Shown here: in pieces, positions 8,069 through 15,671 of the stretch
Layout: each line of letters opens with the position of its first letter
How positions within the stretch are numbered: position 1 is the stretch's first letter
From: Candidatus Paralachnospira caecorum
GTDB lineage: Bacteria; Bacillota; Clostridia; Lachnospirales; Lachnospiraceae
Direction: 5' to 3'
NCBI GenBank assembly: GCA_904379015.1
Contig: CAJFHG010000017.1
Coordinates: forward strand, 1-49,635
Length of the DNA stretch: 49,635 nt
Notes under the pieces: generated by a model
What the model was told of the DNA's origin: nothing
What the model saw: the letters and a program-made list of their open reading frames with translations, nothing else
Databases searched by the model: none
Translations under genes and position numbers: made by a program

Positions 8069-8766
8069 CTGAACACCTCCCGGAACATGGCGTCGATCGA
8101 ACAGCCCCGTTCTTTTCTGAGACGTTCTGCCTCCTGGGCCAGCACCACCGTTCCTTCTTTCAAAAACACCACATCATCCAGAATCGTCTCCACATCTGCG
8201 ATCAGATGCGTGGAGATCAGGATCGTCGCCTCGGGATTATAATTTGATACGATCGTGCTCAGAATATAATCTCTGGCAGCGGGATCTACGCCCCCGATGG
8301 GTTCATCCAGCACATACAGCATGGCGTTTCTGCTCATTACCATGATCAGCTGGACCTTTTCTTTCATTCCCTTCGACATGGTCCTCATACGGTCATTGGG
8401 ATTGATATTCAGACGCTTCAGCATCTCATAGGCTCTCGTCGCGTCAAAATCCTCATAAAAATCCTGGAAATAGGATATGATCTGGCGCACCCGCATGGAT
8501 TTGTTCAGATAAGTAACCTCCGGAAGGTAGGAAATCATCTTTTTTGTCTCCGTTCCCACCGGATAGCCCCCGATGTATAATTCTCCCCTCTCAGGCCGCA
8601 AAAGACCGTTGATCAGTTTTATAAACGTCGTTTTTCCGCTGCCGTTGGGGCCCAGCAGGCCGATGATCCTGCCCTTCCCCAGGGACAGATTCACGCCCTT
8701 CAGAGCCAGCGTCCGCCCGCCGTCATAAGACTTTTCCAGATTTCTGCACTCAAGAATCGATGCCAT
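8062..8766 (-). CDS. ABC transporter ATP-binding protein
   Basis: 234 residues from the ATG at 8766, chosen because AGAAGGAG lies eight bases upstream; in-frame starts further up overlap that site. Walker A GPNGSGKTT near residue 38, Q-loop region YLPE, signature MSKGMKEKV (a divergent LSGGQ), Walker B MLYVLDEP and the switch His in STHLI are all present, so ATPase activity is expected. It is coupled to the permease that follows. Substrate unknown; the closest recognised group is the YtrB/CcmA-like drug, lipid or peptide exporters of Firmicutes. Confidence 0.9.
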   Translation of the reverse strand: MASILECRNLEKSYDGGRTLALKGVNLSLGKGRIIGLLGPNGSGKTTFIKLINGLLRPERGELYIGGYPVGTETKKMISYLPEVTYLNKSMRVRQIISYFQDFYEDFDATRAYEMLKRLNINPNDRMRTMSKGMKEKVQLIMVMSRNAMLYVLDEPIGGVDPAARDYILSTIVSNYNPEATILISTHLIADVETILDDVVFLKEGTVVLAQEAERLRKERGCSIDAMFREVFRC

Positions 8767-8844
8767 TTTTCTCATCTCCTTCTGCTGTATCATAATGTTG
8801 TCATGCCTGAGCCGGGGGAAGTGCCCGTCGGCCGGCTAAAGGTA

Positions 8845-8853
8845 AGTATATCA
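8845..8853 (-). promoter_or_regulatory. Extended -10 promoter element upstream of the ABC transporter operon
   Basis: TGA followed by TATACT on the minus strand, within the 96-bp gap after recG. No good -35 is seen. Downstream, AGCCGG and CCGGCT could form a short leader hairpin with no T-tract. Confidence 0.4.
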
Positions 8854-8862
8854 TCTTTTCTG

Positions 8863-10923
8863 TCACAGCGCCAGTCCGATCTCCGCTCTTTTTGCCAGCT
8901 CCTTCTCCATTTTCTGCCTGAGCGGCCGGTACTGCTCCGTCTGAAGCTCTCTGTCATCCGAGAGCACCTCGTCTGCCGCGTCCGCCGCCCTTTTCAGAAC
9001 ATCCGCGTCTGTAAAGACATCTCCTATGGAAAATTCCATCAGTCCGCTCTGGCGGATCCCAAACATATCTCCCGGTCCCCGGAGTTTCAGATCCTCGGAG
9101 GCGATGTAAAAGCCGTCGTTGGACCGGTTCAGGATTTCCAGTCTCCGGTTCTTCTCCTCATCGCCGGATCCGTTGACGAAAATGCAGTAGGACTGCCATT
9201 TTCCCCGCCCCACGCGGCCCCGGAGCTGATGAAGCTGGGCCAGTCCGAACCGTTCAGCGTTTTCAATGAGCATCACCGTGGCGTTTGGCACATCCACGCC
9301 CACCTCCACCACTGTGGTCGATACCAGGATCTGGATCCTGTTCTGAACAAACGCCTCCATGATGGATTCCTTTTCACTGCTTTTCATCTTCCCGTGGAGA
9401 TATTCCACATGGATCTCAGGCGGCAGCGCTTTCTTCAGCTTTGCCGCATAATCCACCACATTCTCGCCCTCGATCAGATCGCTGGCCTCCACCATGGGGC
9501 AGATCACATAAGCCTGTCTGCCTGCCCGGATCTCTTTTTCAATAAAACGCCAGGCATTCTGACGGAACCTGGTGCCGACTACGCAATTTTTAATAGGAAG
9601 CCTTTTGGCGGGCATACCTTCCATGACAGAGATATCCAGATCTCCATAGAGGATAATGGCCAGCGTCCTTGGAATCGGCGTGGCGCTCATGACAAGCACA
9701 TGAGGTTCTCCTCCTTTTTGGGAAAATTTTTCCCGCTGCCGCACGCCAAAACGGTGCTGTTCATCTGTCACCACCAGCCCCAGATTGTGATACAGGACCT
9801 TTTCCTGGATCAGGGCATGGGTCCCTATGATGATATCCGCTTCATGGGAGGCGATTTTTTCATAAACTGCCCGTTTCTGTCCCGCCGTCATGGAACCGGT
9901 CAGAAGCACTGTCTGTTTTTCAATCCCGCATTCGGCGAACAGCGCGGTTACCGACTCATAATGCTGCCTGGCCAGCACCTCGGTGGGCGCCATCAGCGCT
10001 CCCTGGAATCCGTTTTCCGCCGCCGACAAAAGCGCCAGCACCGCCACGATCGTCTTTCCGGATCCCACATCTCCCTGGATCAGCCTTGTCATCAGACTGT
10101 CTCCGCCCATGTCCCGGTAAATATCCCGGAGCGTTTCTCTCTGGCCGTCCGTGAGACGGTAGGGAAGACTTTCGGCCAGCCGCTTCGTCTCTTCTCCCGG
10201 CCGTATGGGAAAACCGTTTTTCTTTTTTTCATTTTTCCCTTTTAACAGACGGAGCGCCAGGACGAAAAGAAAAAATTCGTCAAACACCAGACGCTTCCTC
10301 GCGAACAGGAGTTCCTGCTCATCCCTCGGAAAATGTATGGCATGGAGCGCAAAATTGTATTCGGCAAGCTGCTCCTCCTTTCGGATCCGTTCCGGCAGAT
10401 AATCCTTCTGAACCGGAATTTCCGAAAGGGCCTGTCTGACCGCCTTTACCATCATTTTATTGGTCAGCCCTGCCGTCAGGTTATAGACCGGCTGTCTGGA
10501 ATGCAGCAGTCTCTCATATTCATCAAACCGATAGACCGCCGGCTGCTCCATCTGGAAACCACTTCCCTTTTTTACAGTTTTGCCCCGGAAAATGTAGCGG
10601 CCCCCCGCCTTCAGCGTACTGGCCAGATAAGGCATATTGAACCATATGGCTTTCAATCCGCCGCTGTCGTCTCTGAGCACAGCCGAAGTCACCTTCGGTT
10701 TTCCCGTTCCTCTGACATCCGGCCGTTTTGCCACGGCCGCGGCTACAGCGTAAATTCCATCCTTCTCGATCGATGCCGCAGGCACCGGCTCCTCATATCT
10801 GTCGTAATCTCTCGGGTAAGCATGAAGCAGATCATCAATGCTTCGTATCTGCAGTTTTTCCATCAGTCCCGCCGTTTTGTCCCCGACTCCCCTGACCGCC
10901 CGCACAGAATCTGTCAGTTCCAT
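8863..10923 (-). CDS. recG: ATP-dependent DNA helicase RecG
   Basis: 686 residues, normal length. RecG remodels stalled replication forks and Holliday junctions. Seen: N-terminal wedge/OB region (about 1-230), Walker A GDVGSGKT near 284, DEQHRFG (DEAD-box type Walker B) near 389, ATPIPRTLA motif III near 417, and helicase C-terminal motifs including QLRGRVGRG near 595. RBS AAAGGAG precedes the ATG. It follows the fakA-like gene in transcription but a strong terminator sits between them, so it is probably expressed in part from elsewhere or by readthrough. Confidence 0.97.
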   Translation of the reverse strand: MELTDSVRAVRGVGDKTAGLMEKLQIRSIDDLLHAYPRDYDRYEEPVPAASIEKDGIYAVAAAVAKRPDVRGTGKPKVTSAVLRDDSGGLKAIWFNMPYLASTLKAGGRYIFRGKTVKKGSGFQMEQPAVYRFDEYERLLHSRQPVYNLTAGLTNKMMVKAVRQALSEIPVQKDYLPERIRKEEQLAEYNFALHAIHFPRDEQELLFARKRLVFDEFFLFVLALRLLKGKNEKKKNGFPIRPGEETKRLAESLPYRLTDGQRETLRDIYRDMGGDSLMTRLIQGDVGSGKTIVAVLALLSAAENGFQGALMAPTEVLARQHYESVTALFAECGIEKQTVLLTGSMTAGQKRAVYEKIASHEADIIIGTHALIQEKVLYHNLGLVVTDEQHRFGVRQREKFSQKGGEPHVLVMSATPIPRTLAIILYGDLDISVMEGMPAKRLPIKNCVVGTRFRQNAWRFIEKEIRAGRQAYVICPMVEASDLIEGENVVDYAAKLKKALPPEIHVEYLHGKMKSSEKESIMEAFVQNRIQILVSTTVVEVGVDVPNATVMLIENAERFGLAQLHQLRGRVGRGKWQSYCIFVNGSGDEEKNRRLEILNRSNDGFYIASEDLKLRGPGDMFGIRQSGLMEFSIGDVFTDADVLKRAADAADEVLSDDRELQTEQYRPLRQKMEKELAKRAEIGLAL

Positions 10924-10946
10924 GTCTGCTCCTTTCCGGTACTCTC

Positions 10947-10978
10947 AAAAAAGGACTGCCTGCCGACAGTCCTTTTTT
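10947..10978 (-). terminator. Intrinsic terminator after the fakA-like gene
   Basis: A 12-bp perfect stem (10947-10958 and 10967-10978) with an 8-base loop; the outer arms are A6 and T6, giving a U-tract on the minus strand. Confidence 0.85.
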
Positions 10979-10988
10979 CGCTCAATGA

Positions 10989-12680
10989 TTATTCCACCGA
11001 AATAATATAATAATAAATTGGCTGGCCGCCGAAATGCAGCTCCATGTCCACGTCAGAAGAAAGCTCCTGCGCCTTCGTGAAAAACGCTTCTGCCGCTTCC
11101 TGGTCCACATCAGATCCATAATAAATGCTTACCAGCTCTGAATCTTCATCCAGCATATTTTTCAGAAGCTGCAGGGACACCGTCTCAATATCCCCGCCGG
11201 CTGACAGGATCCCGTGATCGCCGATGCCCATGATATCGCCTTCCCTGATATCAAATCCATCCAGGGATGTATCGCGCACCGCATACGTGACCTGACCGGT
11301 TTTGACTTTGGCCATCTCCTCTGTCATAGCCGCCTTATTTTCCTCGGCAGAGTGTCCCGGAACAAAATTGATGATGCCGGTAATGCCCTGCGGAATGGTT
11401 TTGGAAGGGATCACAACAATCTTTTTATCTTCTGTCAGATGCATGGCCTGCTCCGCCGCCAGAATGATATTTTTATTGTTCGGGAAAATGTAAATGGTAT
11501 CCGCGTTCACCTGATCAATAGCATTGAGCATATCCTCTGTGCTGGGATTCATCGTCTGCCCGCCTTCGATCAGATAGTCCACGTTCAGGCCCCTGAAAAT
11601 CTCCTTCAGGCCTTCTCCGATGGAAACCGCAATAAATCCGACCTCCCTGCGGGGTTCCTCCTTTTTGGCCGCCGACGCGGCTTTCGCCTCCGCTTCCTGC
11701 GCCGTCTTCTGCTCCTGCGCCATCTTTTCCGCGTCCTTGATCAGCTTTTCCTGATGTTCCTCTCTCATGTTGTCGATCTTGATCCGGGAAAGAGAACCGT
11801 ACTCCAACGCCCGCTGGATTGCCAGGCCGGGATCATTGGTATGTACGTGCACCTTTACCAGATCGTCGTCTGCCACCAGAACGATAGAATCGCCGATCGA
11901 CTCCAGGAAGCCTTTGAAATCCAGCTCCCGCCCCTTGTCAAACGTCTTTTCAAGGTTGATGATAAACTCCGTACAATATCCGAATTTGATATCAAGCGCT
12001 TCTGTCTGCGGCGCTGCAGCCTGCCGCGGCGCAGAAGGCGCTTCCGCGTCCAGTGAAATCTCTTTTCCAAGATAGCCGTCCAGGGCGCCCTTCATGACTT
12101 CCATAAGCCCCTGGCCGCCGGAATCCACCACGCCGGCCTGTTTCAGCACCGGGAGCATCTGCGGAGTCTGGGAAAGGACCAGATCTCCATGCTCAATAAT
12201 GGCTCTCAGGAAAGACTCCATGTCCTCTGTCTCCTCAGCCAGCTCTGCCGCCTTATCCGCCATTCCCTTCGCCACCGTCAGGATCGTGCCCTCCTTCGGC
12301 TTCATAACAGCCTTATAGGCAGTTTCCGTGGCGCGCTGAAAGGCCCGCGCCAGCACCTGGGTAGTGATCACATCAACTGTTTTGATTTCCTTTGTCAGCC
12401 CTCTGAAAAGCTGAGAAAGGATCACGCCGGAATTTCCCCTTGCGCCCCTTAAAGATCCGGAAGAGATTGCCTTGGCAAGATTCTGCATATCCGGCTGCTC
12501 AATGGCCTGTACCTCCCTCGCCGCAGACATGATCGTCAGTGTCATATTGGTACCCGTATCTCCGTCCGGTACAGGAAATACATTCAGTTCGTTGATCCAT
12601 TCTTTCTTGCTCTCCAGATTCTGTGCTCCGGCCAGAAACATGGTTTTTAAAAGAGCCGCATCAATCTCATTTACAGCCAC
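10989..12680 (-). CDS. fakA: DhaL/DegV-type fatty acid kinase subunit FakA (YloV-like)
   Basis: 563 residues. FakA with a FakB partner phosphorylates exogenous or recycled fatty acids to acyl phosphate for phospholipid synthesis. Seen: N-terminal DhaL (DAK2) ATP/Mg-binding domain with NVFPVPDGDTGTNM near residues 33-46 and GSLRGARGNSGVILSQ split over 70-88; a middle domain containing the HVHTNDP motif near 279; and a C-terminal domain (about 350-560). A low-complexity Ala/Glu/Lys linker lies near 318-345. Preceded by the Asp23-family gene as in Bacillus (yloU-yloV). No FakB is in the window. Confidence 0.9.
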   Translation of the reverse strand: MAVNEIDAALLKTMFLAGAQNLESKKEWINELNVFPVPDGDTGTNMTLTIMSAAREVQAIEQPDMQNLAKAISSGSLRGARGNSGVILSQLFRGLTKEIKTVDVITTQVLARAFQRATETAYKAVMKPKEGTILTVAKGMADKAAELAEETEDMESFLRAIIEHGDLVLSQTPQMLPVLKQAGVVDSGGQGLMEVMKGALDGYLGKEISLDAEAPSAPRQAAAPQTEALDIKFGYCTEFIINLEKTFDKGRELDFKGFLESIGDSIVLVADDDLVKVHVHTNDPGLAIQRALEYGSLSRIKIDNMREEHQEKLIKDAEKMAQEQKTAQEAEAKAASAAKKEEPRREVGFIAVSIGEGLKEIFRGLNVDYLIEGGQTMNPSTEDMLNAIDQVNADTIYIFPNNKNIILAAEQAMHLTEDKKIVVIPSKTIPQGITGIINFVPGHSAEENKAAMTEEMAKVKTGQVTYAVRDTSLDGFDIREGDIMGIGDHGILSAGGDIETVSLQLLKNMLDEDSELVSIYYGSDVDQEAAEAFFTKAQELSSDVDMELHFGGQPIYYYIISVE

Positions 12681-12698
12681 AACAATGTTCCTCCTTGA

Positions 12699-13058
12699 TT
12701 AACAGTCTATTACCCGGACACCTTCTACATAGATATTTACCTTTTCTACCTCAATGCCCGTAAATTTTTCAACCTTGTATTTTACGTTTTCTATCAGATT
12801 ATCCGCAACCGCCGAAATCGATACGCCGTAAGATACAATCACGTGGAAACTCAAATGAAGCTTGTTATCCTGTACATCCACATTGATTCCATGGGTCAGG
12901 CTGTCTCTCTTCAGGAGCTTTACCAGGCCATCCTTCATGCTGACCGCCGCCATGCCAACAATACCAAAGCATTCTACCGCCACACTGCCTGCGTATTTTG
13001 CAATGACATCTGTATCGATCAAGATTTCGCCCATCATATTATTGATTCGACATTTCAT
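12699..13058 (-). CDS. Asp23/Gls24-family protein (YloU-like)
   Basis: 119 residues from the ATG at 13058, chosen because CGGAGGTC is seven bases upstream. Asp23/Gls24 proteins are small, often membrane-associated stress or envelope proteins of unclear biochemical role. Seen: the family opening GEILIDTDVIAKYAG, then GIVGMAAVSMKDG, and the C-terminal VNIYVEGVRV strand. Its position upstream of the fakA-like gene and divergent from rpmB is the conserved Firmicutes arrangement (rpmB, yloU, yloV). Confidence 0.9.
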   Translation of the reverse strand: MKCRINNMMGEILIDTDVIAKYAGSVAVECFGIVGMAAVSMKDGLVKLLKRDSLTHGINVDVQDNKLHLSFHVIVSYGVSISAVADNLIENVKYKVEKFTGIEVEKVNIYVEGVRVIDC

Positions 13059-13120
13059 AAGCTGACCTCCGTTTTTTTTCCTCGTGCAGGAAACAACACG
13101 CACTGCACCTATCTTATGAT

Positions 13121-13126
13121 ATTATA
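13121..13126 (-). promoter_or_regulatory. -10 box for the Asp23-fakA transcript
   Basis: Perfect TATAAT on the minus strand, about 65 bp ahead of the Asp23-family start. The -35 region is T-rich and poor, so this is tentative. Confidence 0.4.
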
Positions 13127-13182
13127 CCCTTTTTTTGGCAAAAAAGAAATATAATTTTTTTAAAAAATTGATACAAATTAGC

Positions 13183-13211
13183 TTGCTTTTTTTTCTTATA
13201 TCTGATATTAT
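13183..13211 (+). promoter_or_regulatory. rpmB promoter
   Basis: -35 TTGCTT (13183-13188), 17-bp spacer, -10 TATTAT (13206-13211) extended by an upstream TGA. The 60-base leader contains a small CTGGC/GCCAG hairpin before the AAGGAGG site. Confidence 0.7.
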
Positions 13212-13273
13212 GTTTAATGTTATGGGTCTGGCATGGACGTAAGCCAGCCAAATCTGTATAAGGAGGTGCTATC

Positions 13274-13459
13274 ATGGCGAAATGTGCAATCTGTGAGAAA
13301 GGCGCTCACTTCGGAAATAAGGTGAGTCATTCCAATAGAAAATCCAGCAAAATGTGGAGTTCCAATGTGAAGTCCGTCAGAGTAAAAGTGAACGGCGGCA
13401 CAAGAAAAATGTACGTATGTACTTCCTGCCTGAAGTCAGGCCTTGTTGAAAGAGCATAA
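13274..13459 (+). CDS. rpmB: 50S ribosomal protein L28
   Basis: 61 residues. Component of the large ribosomal subunit. The family start MAKCAICEKG and the zinc-ribbon cysteines (C4, C7 and the CTSC pair near 48-51) show it is the zinc-binding C+ form. Typical middle HSNRKSSKMW. RBS AAGGAGG. Monocistronic, with its own promoter and a terminator just after. Confidence 0.97.
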   Translation: MAKCAICEKGAHFGNKVSHSNRKSSKMWSSNVKSVRVKVNGGTRKMYVCTSCLKSGLVERA

Positions 13460-13477
13460 AAACGTGTTCCGAACCGG

Positions 13478-13508
13478 TTCCCTGCTTGATAAGCAGGGAA
13501 TTTTTTTT
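13478..13508 (+). terminator. rpmB intrinsic terminator
   Basis: 10-bp stem TTCCCTGCTT / AAGCAGGGAA with a 3-base loop followed by eight T residues. Confidence 0.9.
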
Positions 13509-13613
13509 CATAGGAAACTGCGTTCCCTCAAAGCAGCGCTCCTCCGGGCTCATCGTGCAAAAAGGAGCCGCCCGGAAAAGCAGCCCCTCATCGATCATGA
13601 TTCGTGTTTCTAT

Positions 13614-13757
13614 TCACTGACAGCCACAGAACAAATAATATCCTCCTGCAATGCAGGCTGCCATCAGACAGATACAGAAAAAATTATCCGGCAAAATCCA
13701 GTACAGCGCCATGCCGATGCCCAGCCAGAAAAGGCACAGGCCGATCAGTCTTTTCAT
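13614..13757 (-). CDS. Small hydrophobic membrane protein, 47 residues
   Basis: An ORF of 47 residues starting MKRLIGLCLFWLGIGMAL, with AGGAGGAGG three to ten bases before the ATG, one of the strongest ribosome sites in the window. It forms two membrane-spanning segments (about residues 4-20 and 27-44) around a short ILPDNFF turn and ends in a Cys-rich tail (FCGCQ). I recognise similar short unnamed proteins in clostridia but no function. It lies upstream of gerW in the same direction with a 77-bp gap on its far side before L28's terminator region. Confidence 0.65.
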   Translation of the reverse strand: MKRLIGLCLFWLGIGMALYWILPDNFFCICLMAACIAGGYYLFCGCQ

Positions 13758-13834
13758 ATCCTCCTCCTGCCCTGTTCTGCTATCTGTTTATTTTATCTTA
13801 TGCAGAATCCGGGCAGATATGAACAGGTTCCGGA

Positions 13835-14230
13835 TTATTTTTCAGGATCGGCCGTTTCCCCCGTTGTCCCGCCGTCCTTTGTCTTCTCTGTCTTGGTGAA
13901 TTTATTGATCACATCAGGCACCATATCCAGGATCCTGGCCATACTGTCATGGGCTTTCACATTGACCAGCTTTGAAGTCCCGTTCTGGATCACCAGGACC
14001 GCGCTCGGCGTGATCTTTCCGGTCATTCCGCCGGCGCTGTTGTTCTTGCTGTTTCCCGCGAAAGCGCCCGCTCCCACGCCGAACGAAACGTCGACCAGGG
14101 GCAGAATGATCGTGTCATCCAGATGGATGGCGTCTCCCACTACAGTCTTGGTGGTGATAAATCCATCCATTCCCTTAAACAGATTTTCCACAGTATTTTC
14201 AAATGTATTCTTTTCTTTGTCTGCCGACAT
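13835..14230 (-). CDS. gerW: GerW-family sporulation protein (YtfJ-like)
   Basis: 131 residues. GerW/YtfJ is a forespore protein needed for normal germination in Bacillus. Seen: N-terminal NTVENLFKGMDGF, the conserved GDAIHLDDTIILPLVDVSFG segment split by loops, a Gly-rich AGAFAG stretch, and GKITPSAVLVI near 70. The C-terminus is a polar tail (KTKDGGTTGETADPEK). It follows the DUF2953 gene as ytfJ follows ytfI in Bacillus, supporting the call and implying a spore-former or a recent spore-forming ancestry. Confidence 0.9.
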   Translation of the reverse strand: MSADKEKNTFENTVENLFKGMDGFITTKTVVGDAIHLDDTIILPLVDVSFGVGAGAFAGNSKNNSAGGMTGKITPSAVLVIQNGTSKLVNVKAHDSMARILDMVPDVINKFTKTEKTKDGGTTGETADPEK

Positions 14231-14301
14231 ATATACGCCTCCTTATCTCAGCAGCCGGGCTGTCCGGGTTCCGTCAGAACCGCATTGACCGATCTGTCCT
14301 G

Positions 14302-15303
14302 TCAGCCCATGTGCTCTCTCAGTTTCTGTCCCCGTTTCAGAAAAGCTTTCACCCTTTTGTCAAACCACACTCTCAGAATTATTATGAGCAGGGAAAAAGC
14401 TCTTATTCTGCCTTTCAGAGAAAGATTTCCCTCCGCGCAGGTCCTGTTTTCAAACAGGGGAACGATCCGGATCCTGTCCTGCAGCACAGGATAGGCAAAT
14501 CCCAGCGCGATCAGGACCTTTCCCGTGGCCGCCGGATCCTCCATGCTGAAGGAAACAGTCCCGGAACATTTTCGCGGCAGCACGGTCTTCAGCATTTTTT
14601 TCCCTTCCTGCAGCAGGAACCGGATGGCCTCCTGATTTCTTTCATCGCCCAGGAAGGAGCGGATCTCCCCCGCCGCCTTCATCAGCCGCTTCAGCCTGCC
14701 CCTGATGTTCCGGAACAGACTTCTGAACCGTTCCAGAAAGGAGCGGACCGTTCTCACAAGCTTTTGAAAAAAACCTTTCACAGTACGGACCAGTCTTCTG
14801 AACCGTTCTCCGTCCGGCTCCGAATCTGCTCTGGATTCGCTTTTTTCCGGCAGAGCAGGCACTTCTTTTCCGGGAGCAGACGCCGGTTCCCGCGAAACAG
14901 GCGTTTCCTCCGTTTTGGCTTCTGTCCTCTGCAGGACCGGCGCCTCCTGTTTTTTCGTCTTTCCTTCCTGTTTTCTTTTCTTTTTCTTCTTCCGGCCGGA
15001 AAGCAGGACTCCGCAGATCCTGATTTTCAGCTCATGAGATGTTTCATCTGCCCGGAAACGGACGCTGACCAGTCTGAGAAGCCATGACACTCTGGCTGAA
15101 ACCGTGTACTGAAGAATCTGCGGCGCATCTTCCTCTTCCTGCTCATACCGGCCTGTCAGTTCCGCCTCATAGCGAAGCGGGACAAACAGGATCAACAGGA
15201 CCGCCGCAAGCAGGATCCCCAAAAGGACCAGCAGTATGATTCCTATGATTTTCAAAACGCTTCCTATGACGGAAAGCACCAGCACCTCGCTCTCACCTAC
15301 CAT
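14302..15303 (-). CDS. DUF2953 membrane protein (YtfI-like)
   Basis: 333 residues. One N-terminal membrane segment (about residues 7-41, rich in Ile/Leu/Val) is followed by a DUF2953-type start (LFVPLRYEAELTG, then the VSVRFRA strand), a charged Lys/Glu-rich low-complexity linker (about 105-165), and a C-terminal domain from about 225. Function unknown; in Bacillus the homologue neighbours ytfJ (gerW), as here. The ATG overlaps the stop of the preceding gene (ATGGTAG), so translation is probably coupled; a GTG eight codons downstream with a better-spaced GAGCGAGG is an alternative start. Confidence 0.75.
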   Translation of the reverse strand: MVGESEVLVLSVIGSVLKIIGIILLVLLGILLAAVLLILFVPLRYEAELTGRYEQEEEDAPQILQYTVSARVSWLLRLVSVRFRADETSHELKIRICGVLLSGRKKKKKRKQEGKTKKQEAPVLQRTEAKTEETPVSREPASAPGKEVPALPEKSESRADSEPDGERFRRLVRTVKGFFQKLVRTVRSFLERFRSLFRNIRGRLKRLMKAAGEIRSFLGDERNQEAIRFLLQEGKKMLKTVLPRKCSGTVSFSMEDPAATGKVLIALGFAYPVLQDRIRIVPLFENRTCAEGNLSLKGRIRAFSLLIIILRVWFDKRVKAFLKRGQKLREHMG

Positions 15304-15671
15304 TCCCTCCAGGAGTCCTGCAGTTCATCGGGCGCATCGCTGTAATCGTCGCCCAGGAACGTCTGTATATCCGTCGTTCCGGTCGTTCTGTAGGCATCCA
15401 TCACAATCTGTCCGGCAAGCCGCATGGCCTCTGTTTTTCCCACGGAAACTCCGACCGCGTAAAGCTCCGACTTCCGGTAATGCTCCTGCAGAAGAACCGG
15501 CTGGGGAAAAATATCCAGCAGATTCTTCCCATTGGAAGGCAGAGCGATCAGATACAGTCTGGGATGCGCCGCTCCGTCCAGAAAGCCGTCCAGGACAGCC
15601 CGCTTCTGCTGCCCGGCCTTTTCTCCCCAGTACAGATTTCTGTACCATTTGATATTATGATCACTTTTCAT
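15297..15671 (-). CDS. Conserved hypothetical protein, unknown family
   Basis: 124 residues, not recognised. It is soluble with no membrane segment or signal peptide. Seen: an N-terminal NIKWYRNLYWGE, a strand-like RLYLIALPSNG, a SELYAVGVSVGKTEAMRLAG stretch split over about 68-87, and an acidic C-terminus (FLGDDYSDAPDELQDSW). It overlaps the end of cinA by 11 bp and the start of the DUF2953 gene by 7 bp, so it is co-translated with both. Its coding status is supported by these tight overlaps; no function can be given. Confidence 0.75.
   Translation of the reverse strand: MKSDHNIKWYRNLYWGEKAGQQKRAVLDGFLDGAAHPRLYLIALPSNGKNLLDIFPQPVLLQEHYRKSELYAVGVSVGKTEAMRLAGQIVMDAYRTTGTTDIQTFLGDDYSDAPDELQDSWREW

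Noticed and set aside
8803-10245. 480-codon plus-strand frame opposite recG
   Set aside because: Shadow frame; recG motifs are complete on the other strand.
13081-13105. GTGCAG/CTGCAC inverted repeat near the Asp23 gene start
   Set aside because: Only six base pairs; likely chance.
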